Source: Draconibacterium aestuarii | GTDB lineage: Bacteria > Bacteroidota > Bacteroidia > Bacteroidales > Prolixibacteraceae | Assembly (NCBI GenBank): GCA_026671195.1 | Contig: JAPOHD010000067.1 | Coordinates: 62,001 to 126,000, forward strand | Direction of reading: 5' to 3' | DNA length: 64,000 nt | In this document: positions 9,712-17,375 of the stretch, one piece after another | How the letters are laid out: each line of letters starts with the position of its first letter | Numbering within the stretch: the first letter of the stretch is position 1 | The notes under the pieces: generated by a model | Database searches by the model: none | The model's input: the letters and a program-made list of their open reading frames with translations, nothing else | What the model was told of the DNA's origin: nothing | Translations under genes and position numbers: made by a program

Positions 9712-11559
9712 ATGATTTTCAAAAAAGCATTTGCAATACTGGTATTTGTCCTGACTGTTCAAATAATGGCCTTTTCACAAACCGGAAGTGAAAGTGAGCC
9801 GGTTAGATATGTTGGTGGCGTTACGATCGATCCGAATGTGCACGAAGGCCGCCTGCGTTATGCTATAGGAACGGAAAGCCGTCAAACACTTCGGGTAAAC
9901 AGAACGCATCCTGAACTTGCTGAAGGAAGTGGATGGACGTATAATCATGCCTCCAATCTTTGTTACTGGAACGGGAAGTTTTACCAACAGTACCTGAGTA
10001 ATCCGGAAGATGAGCATATTGCGCCCGGACAAACCTTAATTACCACATCGGTTGATGGAAGGAACTGGGAAAAACCACAAGTAGTATTTCCTCCGTATCA
10101 GGCACCCGAGGGCGTTTCCATACCTGAAGGTTACTCTGGTTATATGATGCATCAGCGAATGGGATTTTATGTGGCACCTAATGACAGGCTGTTAACGCTG
10201 GCATTTTACGGGCATGCTGAAGATCCTTTTCAGGAAGGAGGAATCGGCCGCGTGGTTCGCGAAATCTACAATGACGGATCTTTGGGACCAATTTATTTTA
10301 TCAGGTACAGCAGCCACACTTCGTGGAACGAAAGCAACACAAGTTATCCTTTTTACACCCGCTCGGACGATAAGGGATTTATTGATGCCTGTAACGCTTT
10401 GTTAAACGACAAATTAAAAACCATGCAGTGGTGGGACGAAGATCGAGGATTGGATGGTTTCTATTCTATCAAAGAAGCAGGTAGTGCATTTAGTTACTAT
10501 CAGAGAAAAGACGGAAAAACAGTGGGACTATGGAAACGTTCCTTGTGCGCCTTGTCAGACGACGGTGTTCATTTCAGTAAGCCTGTGAAATCGCCAACAC
10601 TGATTATGGCTGGCGGAAAGATGTGGGGACAGGCCACAGAAGACAATCGTTATGCAATCTGTTACAATCCCATTGAAATTGACGAATATCGTTATCCTTT
10701 GATTGTAACTTCGAGTGACGACGGGATCATGTACGACAATATGTTGTTGATCCAGGGAGAAGTGCCTCCTCGACGATTTTCGGGGCGCTGGAAAGATTTT
10801 GGCCCATGCTATGTTCGCGGTATTGTTGACGGCAATGGAAATCCTCCGGGAGATGATATGTGGGTAACCTACAGTATGAACAAGGAAGATATGTGGGTGA
10901 GCCGGATTCCACTTCCTGTTAAATATGCAGTTGAAGGAAATGTAGACGATAATTTCAATAATCTGGAAACCGGCGGAGCTGTTACTAATTGGAATATTTA
11001 TGCCCCCAAATGGTCGCCTGTTGAAGTGGTTGAATTTCCATCGGCAACAAATAAAAGCATGTGTTTAAAAGATGAAGATCCGTATGATTATGCACGTGCC
11101 ATCCGGGTATTTGAAGAGACTGAGAAAGCAGAAATTAGCGTGGATGTCTATGCCGAAAAATCAGATGAGGGAAAACTTGAAATTGATGTAACCGATCGTT
11201 ACGGGAACCGCGCTGTTCGTATCCGTTTCGATAAAGACGGCCAAATAAAGGCTGTTACAGGAAGTGAAGAAGTTCAGTTAATGGAATACAAAACCGGAGG
11301 TTGGCATAATCTAAAAATTGAAGTTAATGCCAGATTATACGGTAACTACAGCCTATTTATTAACGGAGAACCTGTTTTGAAAGATGCAGAATTGGCAGAA
11401 GCTGTTTTGTCGGTTGAAAGGATTTCGTTTCGTACCGGAGAATACCGGGATATTCCAAACCGGAAAACACCAAATGAAGTAATTGAACCTCCGCTCCCCG
11501 GAGCTGATGAGAAAGTTCCGTTAACAAAATTTTATATCGATGATTTTAAAACAAGATAG
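9712..11559 (+). CDS. Secreted sialidase-like beta-propeller protein with C-terminal jelly roll
   Basis: 615 residues, signal peptide 1-22 ('MAFSQ'). Residues about 60-400 have BNR/sialidase-like blades ('TSVDGRNWEKPQVVFPPY', 'LCALSDDGVHFSKPV', 'TSSDDGIMYDN'). Residues about 410-610 resemble a LamG-like beta-sandwich ('DDNFNNLETG', 'FYIDDFKTR'). The N-terminal stretch 'GWTYNHASNLCYWNGKFYQ', with a His on the first blade, recalls the GH145/PL42 group acting on rhamnose-glucuronate links of arabinogalactan, but this is memory-based and weak. No classical sialidase FRIP motif is seen. It is the last gene of the operon, 76 bp after the phosphoesterase and followed by a strong hairpin terminator. 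Confidence 0.6.
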   Translation: MIFKKAFAILVFVLTVQIMAFSQTGSESEPVRYVGGVTIDPNVHEGRLRYAIGTESRQTLRVNRTHPELAEGSGWTYNHASNLCYWNGKFYQQYLSNPEDEHIAPGQTLITTSVDGRNWEKPQVVFPPYQAPEGVSIPEGYSGYMMHQRMGFYVAPNDRLLTLAFYGHAEDPFQEGGIGRVVREIYNDGSLGPIYFIRYSSHTSWNESNTSYPFYTRSDDKGFIDACNALLNDKLKTMQWWDEDRGLDGFYSIKEAGSAFSYYQRKDGKTVGLWKRSLCALSDDGVHFSKPVKSPTLIMAGGKMWGQATEDNRYAICYNPIEIDEYRYPLIVTSSDDGIMYDNMLLIQGEVPPRRFSGRWKDFGPCYVRGIVDGNGNPPGDDMWVTYSMNKEDMWVSRIPLPVKYAVEGNVDDNFNNLETGGAVTNWNIYAPKWSPVEVVEFPSATNKSMCLKDEDPYDYARAIRVFEETEKAEISVDVYAEKSDEGKLEIDVTDRYGNRAVRIRFDKDGQIKAVTGSEEVQLMEYKTGGWHNLKIEVNARLYGNYSLFINGEPVLKDAELAEAVLSVERISFRTGEYRDIPNRKTPNEVIEPPLPGADEKVPLTKFYIDDFKTR

Positions 11560-11632
11560 TCTTTTCTGATGTGTTTTCAACTGTTGAATATTGCTCACCG
11601 GGTGAAGTGAGAGATATTTGTTCCTGATTGTT

Positions 11633-11678
11633 AAAGACCCGTTCCGTATATGCATAATTTCTTACGGAACGGGTCTTT
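11633..11678 (+). terminator. Rho-independent terminator of the 1-11559 operon
   Basis: A perfect 16-bp inverted repeat: arms 11633-11648 and 11663-11678 around a 14-nt loop. The left arm opens AAAGACCCG and the right arm ends CGGGTCTTT. The A-run before and T-run after the stem make it work on either strand. It lies 73 bp after the last operon gene and 75 bp before the AraC-type regulator, so the regulator is a separate transcript. Confidence 0.85.
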
Positions 11679-11752
11679 ATGCTTGAAAAACATTTTTTTG
11701 AAGCCAAACAGCTCTTTTTTCGTATACATCCAAGCAGTTTAACCCGAGAGCC

Positions 11753-13684
11753 ATGAATTTGACTAATCTGCCGGAACAACAATTTTTATCCAGACTTAAA
11801 GAGATTATCCTCTCTCATTTGGAAAAGGAGGATTTTGGTGTGGAGGAACTGGCAAGGGAAGCCGGCGTGAGTAGTTCTATACTTCGGCGCAGGTTTCATA
11901 CATTTTCAGAAAAATCGCTCAGTCGGTTTATTCGCGAAATAAGGTTGCAAAAAGCGCTTGAACTGTTACAAAAAGAGGATTTGACCGCTGCCGAAGTGGC
12001 CTATAAAGTCGGTTTTGGCAGCCCTGCTTATTTTAATACCTGTTTTCATAACCATTTTGGATTTGCCCCCGGTGAAGCAAAAAACAGGCAGGTAATAGAT
12101 TCAGAAGAAAACAATGAGGTGACTTCTCCTGACTTTGAAGATTCTTCTCAAAAGTTATCCCGAAAGATATCGAAACGAAAAATTATCTTTTTCACTGTAG
12201 GCGGGATTCTGATATTATTTGTCGTTTATCTTATTTTCAACAACCTGTCGTTTGAAAGTTTCAGCATTCTTCCCGGAGACATGTTAAAACCCGAAGATAA
12301 ATCGATTGCCGTACTTCCCTTTGAAAACCTGAGCGGAGAGGAAGAAAATCAGTATTTTGCCGACGGTGTAACAGAAAATATCCTGAATAACCTGATTCAA
12401 ATACAGGAAATAAAGGTAATCAACAGCCCGGTAAAAGCATTTGGCGAAAACTCAAAGGATTTTAGAAAAATGGCAAACAGTTTGGGCGTAAGATTTATTC
12501 TTTGGGGGAGCGTGCAGCAATTGGAAAATAAAGTTGTAATTATTGCAAAGCTTGTAGATCTTAAAAGAAATAACCAACTTATCTGGTCCGATAAGTATAA
12601 TAAAAAACTTACAGATATCTTCCAGGTTCAGAGCGATATCGCCAAACAGGTGGCATCCGAACTCCAAACCATTATTCCCCAAAATGAAAAGAAACGGATA
12701 GAAAAAGTTCCTACCGTTAGTCAAGAGGCCTATATGTGGTATTCGATGGGGCGTTATTTAATAAATAAAAGAGTCGTCAGGGATGATGATACATTAAAAT
12801 ATATAAATCCATTTAAAAATGCCATCACAGAAGACCCCAACTATGCTGAAGCTTATGCAGGACTGGCAGAAGTTTATTTAACTTTAACAAGGAGACAATG
12901 TTACCCGAGACCCGAGGGGTTTGAAAAAGCAAAAGAAAACGTGCTTCATGCCTTGATCTTGGATTCCAACCTGGCGGAAGCTCATGCTATACTTGGTTCT
13001 ATATACAGGTGTGAATGGAAATGGGAAGAGGCCCGGAAGGAGCTGGAAACTGCTTTGAATCTGAATCCGAACAACGCGATAGTACAAGGACAATATGGAG
13101 ACTTAATGTATATTTTTCGGAATAGAGAAGCGTATAAAATCCATAAGCTCAGAGCTGCAGAATTAAACCCAATTTCTCCATATCTGATATCATTTAAAGC
13201 TTCTGTGTATAAAATGGAGGGCAATTTCGAAAAAGCTATGGAAGAGTATAACAGATATATTGAACTGTATCCTTTAAATTATAGCATTTACTGGGTATTA
13301 TGGCATTTCTTCAGAGGAATGGGAGAGGAACAAAAAGCAGTTGAGGCATTGCAAAAAGGATTATTATTAACATTTACTCCGGCTGACAGTGTTTTTTCGT
13401 ACTCCTTGCCATTAATTTATAAAAATAAGGGAATAAAAGGAGTGGAAAGAAGTCTTTATGAACACAATATCTCATTTGATTTAAAAGGAAGCTGGCGGGG
13501 GCTAGCACGATACTGTGTTGAAACAGGGGATAAAGAGAAAGCTTTGGACTGGCTCGAAAAAGCCTATGAATGGGAAATTCCTAATCTTCCGACTATAAAT
13601 GGAGACCTGGATTTTGATCCTCTTCGAAATGAACCCCGGTTTCAGGCTTTACTGGATAGTATGGGCTTGTCGAAATATCAATAA
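11753..13684 (+). CDS. Membrane-bound AraC-type regulator with TolB-like and TPR domains
   Basis: 643 residues. An AraC-type double helix-turn-helix lies at residues about 12-108 ('LAREAGVSSSILRRRFHTF', then 'AAEVAYKVGFGSPAYFNTC'), with one transmembrane helix at about 144-162 flanked by Arg/Lys. A TolB/adenylate-cyclase-associated domain follows at about 184-305 ('SIAVLPFENLSGEEENQYF', 'VRFILWGSVQ'), then about six TPR-like helical pairs to the end. The order predicts DNA binding in the cytoplasm and a periplasmic sensor formed by TolB-like and TPR modules. Signal and targets are not visible. It stands alone between two terminators or gaps and could regulate the hydrolase operon upstream; no SusR, hybrid two-component or ECF regulator is seen elsewhere in the window. 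Confidence 0.85.
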   Translation: MNLTNLPEQQFLSRLKEIILSHLEKEDFGVEELAREAGVSSSILRRRFHTFSEKSLSRFIREIRLQKALELLQKEDLTAAEVAYKVGFGSPAYFNTCFHNHFGFAPGEAKNRQVIDSEENNEVTSPDFEDSSQKLSRKISKRKIIFFTVGGILILFVVYLIFNNLSFESFSILPGDMLKPEDKSIAVLPFENLSGEEENQYFADGVTENILNNLIQIQEIKVINSPVKAFGENSKDFRKMANSLGVRFILWGSVQQLENKVVIIAKLVDLKRNNQLIWSDKYNKKLTDIFQVQSDIAKQVASELQTIIPQNEKKRIEKVPTVSQEAYMWYSMGRYLINKRVVRDDDTLKYINPFKNAITEDPNYAEAYAGLAEVYLTLTRRQCYPRPEGFEKAKENVLHALILDSNLAEAHAILGSIYRCEWKWEEARKELETALNLNPNNAIVQGQYGDLMYIFRNREAYKIHKLRAAELNPISPYLISFKASVYKMEGNFEKAMEEYNRYIELYPLNYSIYWVLWHFFRGMGEEQKAVEALQKGLLLTFTPADSVFSYSLPLIYKNKGIKGVERSLYEHNISFDLKGSWRGLARYCVETGDKEKALDWLEKAYEWEIPNLPTINGDLDFDPLRNEPRFQALLDSMGLSKYQ

Positions 13685-13907
13685 ATCCTATTATATAGTT
13701 TCTCTTGCTAAAGTTGCTTTCTGATATTAAGTCCACCTGTTATTACACCTAACTACTTATTTATTTCTCAACTTAACACAAAATTGAAATCCCTGTTAAA
13801 AAAACGAAACCGGCGTTTCATTTCTTAAATGATTCTCAAAAATATAAAAAGGTTTAGCCGCAAAATTAATATGTGTTCCCTGCTGTTTTGCCCGAAATTG
13901 CATATAC

Positions 13908-13951
13908 AGAAAGGAGGTAAAAAAATAGAGTTTGTAATGTTAAATCCTTAA
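13908..13951 (+). promoter_or_regulatory. Extended Shine-Dalgarno and 4-codon mini-ORF in leader
   Basis: AGAAAGGAGGT at 13908-13918 is an 11-nt match to the complement of the usual bacterial 16S 3' end, striking because the other genes here lack such sites. It is 45 nt ahead of the gene at 13964, too far to serve it directly. Between them is ATG 13937 followed by TTA AAT CCT TAA, a 4-codon frame. A leader-peptide or ribosome-standby role is possible; chance cannot be excluded. Confidence 0.35.
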
Positions 13952-13963
13952 AATTAAAATGTT

Positions 13964-14707
13964 ATGAAAACAATTGTAGTATTAATTTTGTGCATGGTTG
14001 CTGCTCTCTTAACTTTTGGGCAAGACAACCAAATGCCCGTTCAATCCAATGTGGAGGAGGTTAAAGTTACACCTCCCAGATTTGCCGGGGAAATTTATGT
14101 CGTTCAAACGCTGAAAGAAGAGAAAATTGAATCAATTGATGATTATCTGGTACGAAATATTTCGTATCCGGAAAAAGAAAGAAAGCTTTTCATACAGGGG
14201 ACTGAGGTAGTGCAGTTTACTGTATCTCCAACCGGAAAATTGTCTGATTTTATTATTATCAACAGCGTTTCTCCAAATATGGATGAGGAAGTAATTCGTG
14301 TTCTGCAAACCACAAACGGTATGTGGATGCCAGGCCATAACAATGATCAACCCGTTACTATGGAAAGTGAAGTTTCTGTAGCTTTTAAAATTGACGGGAT
14401 GCGATTTCCTCCTGATTTTAATGAATTGGGAACAAAATACTTCAGTAAAGGGGGAAAACTGTTCCTTACACGGAACAATCCTAAGAAGTCTTTGAAGTAT
14501 TATAATAAAGCTGCCCAATACGTACCTAACGATGTTAACCTTCTACTTTTAAGAGGCATGGCAAGGTATGAAACAGGAAATACATTAGGTGCAATTTGCG
14601 ATTGGGAGAGAATTAAAGCATTGGGAGATTCAGTGGCAGATGTATATCTGTCCAAAGTAAGAGGATATGAAGGTTATGAGGAACTGGCAAGTATATTAAA
14701 TAAATAA
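13964..14707 (+). CDS. Secreted TonB C-terminal-domain protein with TPR-like tail
   Basis: 247 residues, signal peptide 1-20 ('LLTFGQ'). Residues about 50-145 fit the TonB C-terminal fold: 'DYLVRNISYPEKERKLFIQGTEVVQFTVSPTGKL' (quoted in part from about residue 60), 'INSVSPNMDEEVIRVL' and 'VSVAFKI'. Residues about 155-240 are a TPR-like helical pair ('YYNKAAQYVPNDVNLLLLRG'). It lacks the N-terminal membrane anchor and proline-rich spacer of a working TonB, so it is not a normal energy transducer. Proteins of this kind are common in Bacteroidota and their role is unclear. It is monocistronic and followed by a hairpin terminator. Confidence 0.72.
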   Translation: MKTIVVLILCMVAALLTFGQDNQMPVQSNVEEVKVTPPRFAGEIYVVQTLKEEKIESIDDYLVRNISYPEKERKLFIQGTEVVQFTVSPTGKLSDFIIINSVSPNMDEEVIRVLQTTNGMWMPGHNNDQPVTMESEVSVAFKIDGMRFPPDFNELGTKYFSKGGKLFLTRNNPKKSLKYYNKAAQYVPNDVNLLLLRGMARYETGNTLGAICDWERIKALGDSVADVYLSKVRGYEGYEELASILNK

Positions 14708-14743
14708 TGTTACGCGTACCAATACATTGTGTTTGAACGTAAA

Positions 14744-14771
14744 AAATACCCGGCAATTTTGCCGGGTATTT
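14744..14771. terminator. Bidirectional terminator between convergent genes
   Basis: A perfect 11-bp stem: AAATACCCGGC at 14744-14754 and GCCGGGTATTT at 14761-14771 with a 6-nt loop, flanked by an A-run on the left and T-rich bases on the right. It lies between the TonB-domain gene (+, ends 14707) and the DUF4838 gene (-, ends 14791), so it can serve both. Confidence 0.85.
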
Positions 14772-14790
14772 CTCATCAGTGTAGTTGGTG

Positions 14791-17370
14791 TCATTCTATA
14801 TTTTCCAAAGCCTGATGAAACTCATCCCTGTGTTTTTTACCTGATTCTGCATAATGTGTAATTCCTTCGCGTTCCACAATTCGGGTGAATTTGGCATAGG
14901 TGCCATCATACACTGCCATTTCCGGGCTTTGCCGGCATTTCAGATAAAGAATCGGAAGTTGTACCATTTCAACACGTTTCAGGATTTCGGGATTGTCGGC
15001 CACCTTTTCTGCTTTCCGGAATATTTCCTCTGCATCTTCAACAAAACTGCCTGAAAACAATACATCATCGGGCGACAGGCCCAGATGGATGTGCGTTTCG
15101 GGTGTTACCCGGTTTTGCAGCATATCGAAATATTCGCGCACATACTGGCCTGACCTGCCGTAATATCCGAACATAAAATCGTCGATCACTTTCTCAACAT
15201 TGCATTCCGGATTCCATAATAACTTTGAAATCAGATAGGCCCGTAGTTCGGCAAATTCGCCGCCCCGACTCTGGTAGGCTGCCTGTTCCATTATCCCGAT
15301 GGCTTTGTTATTGCGCAGGGTCTGAATATTCGTCTGCAAAACACCAAAGTTGGGGTAGGGCATAATGTAGTGGCTGAAATTTACCACGTAGTCCCAGATA
15401 TACAGTTGTGGCGAAATAGCTGCCCAACCTTTCAGGTCGTTTATAAAAGACCGGTTTTCGGGGCAGGTCTCGAAATCGTGTGAAAAACAGCACTCAATAC
15501 TGCAAAGCCGTATAACCACATTTTTGCGGGGACTGATATTTTTGGGTGGAGTCCGGGTGTACTGGTAAGCGAGCGTTCCGATGTATTTATCCGGGAATTC
15601 TTTTTCAACGGCCTCAGCTACTTGGTTTACAAACCAGATGACCGGCCCCGATTCACTTCCTTCTTCTCTGGCAATGGCCTGACATTTATCGCACTGGCAG
15701 GGATTTCTCCAGTCGTTTTGCGAAACAGAATAAATAAGGTAGTCTGGATTTTCGCGAATCGTTTTAATGGTCCGTTCGGTCACAATTTTCAAAACATCAG
15801 GATTGGTAAGGCAAAGCTGGGCGTGGTCATAAATGCGTTTCCCGTCAATCAGACTGTAATATTCAGGATGGTTATCGTAAAATTCAGATGGCGACATCAA
15901 TGGGTAGAAAGTATGCACGGCCCGGTAATTCTCGGTACCACCCGGTTGCGGATTAATTTTATCGAAGCTCAGTGTTCCATTCATTTTGTTCCGCGCTGCC
16001 CAAACCGGGTTGAACGCTTCGAAATAAAAATCGTTACGAACCCTTACGCCTGGTTTTTCAGTGTGCAAAAGCCGTTCGAAAGCATATTCGGTTTTTTGGG
16101 GTACCATTGAAACTGAAGGTGTGTACCAACGGCAACCCAATTCATTTTCAAGAAACGACATCACGCCGTACATGGTTCCGCGTTTGCTTCCGCCATATAT
16201 AACGATATCTGCTCCGTCGTTGAAATAGCGGCAGGTTTCATCGCTGGCTTCCGGTTTTTTAGCACTTGTTTTTTGCGCGGTTAGTTCATTATAACCGACC
16301 AGTATTTTTGGGCCTGAATAAGTCGGATTCACCGTTTCAACCGGAAGTTCCACATCGCCAACTTCCTGAATCCAGTGCTGTAATTCTCTGGCTGCCCATT
16401 TTTCAGATTCCGAAGCATCATTTGCAACCAAAATTCGGTAGTTCGACTTGCCATTGGAAAAGAGCGGGTATGTTATCCGTTTCCCTGCATAAAAAGGAAT
16501 GGTCTGAGAAAATTCATCGCCGGTTCTCAGTACGATTTTCATTTTCAGAACATAGCCCTTGTATGTATTTGATGGAAGCTGAATTGGTGCGATAAATTCA
16601 CCCTGGCGGATTTCTTTTGTGATTTGTTCTCCCGAATCTGTAAAAAGTTCATATTCGCAGTCATTAATAATCAGACTCAATCTATTTTCCGATAATCCCG
16701 ATTTGAGCTGAAAAGTGCCGTCGTTTTTTGGGGTTGCATAAAACAATTTTCCGGCAGCTTTCAATTTGTGGAGGGAAAAGGGTAGGAATCGGGCGCAAAA
16801 TCCCCATGAACCGCCCCGTTCTTCCACCTTGATAAGCAGCTTATTTTTTCCTTTCTTCAGAGAAACCGGAATAAGGTCGTCATCGGCAGAAAGTCCACGT
16901 TCGGTGGCAACATCCAGTATTTGTTCGCCATTCAACCATACCCGGCATCCATCGTTGGAGCCTAGACCAAGAATCATCATCTGCTCTTCCGGAGAGTCGA
17001 TTTCGGTATAACCATATGCAAGAACCAGCGATTCCTTCGATAGAGCCATGTCGAGGTTTACAGTAGAATCAGTCGATTGAAATGGAACACAAGTAGCTTT
17101 GCCTCCCTTGAATCGGATGGTTTTTCCCTCGTTCAAATTCGGATTGGCTTCTCCGCCAACAGAGGCAAGATAATCGGTTTCGAATCCGGAAATATGCCTC
17201 CACTGCCCCGAAGTTTCATTTCTCTTTTCCAGTTGTATCGGGCCAACCAGCAACCAGTCTTTCAACCACTGCTCCGGCTTTAATGTTTGGTTTTTAAATG
17301 ATTGAGCTCTTGTAATGCCTGTTTCAACCAATAATAGCAGAAGCAGAAGAATGATACTTGTTTCCTTCAT
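14791..17370 (-). CDS. Secreted DUF4838 glycosidase-like protein
   Basis: 859 residues from the ATG at 17370. A start 24 nt further upstream (17394) is possible but overlaps the preceding gene and delays the signal peptide ('MKETSIILLL...GITRAQS'). Residues about 25-220 form a beta-rich PA14/carbohydrate-binding-like region ('WLKDWLLVGPIQL'). Residues about 320-445 resemble the GH20b/GH67-N alpha/beta domain ('ARELQHWIQEVG', 'GGSKRGTMYGVMSFLENELG'). Residues about 465-770 are the DUF4838 barrel ('HTFYPLMSP', 'PCQCDKCQAIAREEGSESG', 'YQYTRTPPKNI', 'QLYIWDYVVNF'). Proteins of this type are thought to be glycosidases related to alpha-glucuronidases, but I know no firm activity. It is the third gene of a - strand operon. 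Confidence 0.82.
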   Translation of the reverse strand: MKETSIILLLLLLLVETGITRAQSFKNQTLKPEQWLKDWLLVGPIQLEKRNETSGQWRHISGFETDYLASVGGEANPNLNEGKTIRFKGGKATCVPFQSTDSTVNLDMALSKESLVLAYGYTEIDSPEEQMMILGLGSNDGCRVWLNGEQILDVATERGLSADDDLIPVSLKKGKNKLLIKVEERGGSWGFCARFLPFSLHKLKAAGKLFYATPKNDGTFQLKSGLSENRLSLIINDCEYELFTDSGEQITKEIRQGEFIAPIQLPSNTYKGYVLKMKIVLRTGDEFSQTIPFYAGKRITYPLFSNGKSNYRILVANDASESEKWAARELQHWIQEVGDVELPVETVNPTYSGPKILVGYNELTAQKTSAKKPEASDETCRYFNDGADIVIYGGSKRGTMYGVMSFLENELGCRWYTPSVSMVPQKTEYAFERLLHTEKPGVRVRNDFYFEAFNPVWAARNKMNGTLSFDKINPQPGGTENYRAVHTFYPLMSPSEFYDNHPEYYSLIDGKRIYDHAQLCLTNPDVLKIVTERTIKTIRENPDYLIYSVSQNDWRNPCQCDKCQAIAREEGSESGPVIWFVNQVAEAVEKEFPDKYIGTLAYQYTRTPPKNISPRKNVVIRLCSIECCFSHDFETCPENRSFINDLKGWAAISPQLYIWDYVVNFSHYIMPYPNFGVLQTNIQTLRNNKAIGIMEQAAYQSRGGEFAELRAYLISKLLWNPECNVEKVIDDFMFGYYGRSGQYVREYFDMLQNRVTPETHIHLGLSPDDVLFSGSFVEDAEEIFRKAEKVADNPEILKRVEMVQLPILYLKCRQSPEMAVYDGTYAKFTRIVEREGITHYAESGKKHRDEFHQALENIE

Positions 17371-17375
17371 GTCGT

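Noticed and set aside
11591-11615. CTCAC...GTGAG repeat before the terminator as an operator
   Set aside because: Arms are only 5 bp and it does not recur in the window; chance is the simpler explanation.
15622-16110. A 162-codon + strand frame
   Set aside because: It is antisense to the DUF4838 gene and its residues show no domain pattern; it is a frame shadow.
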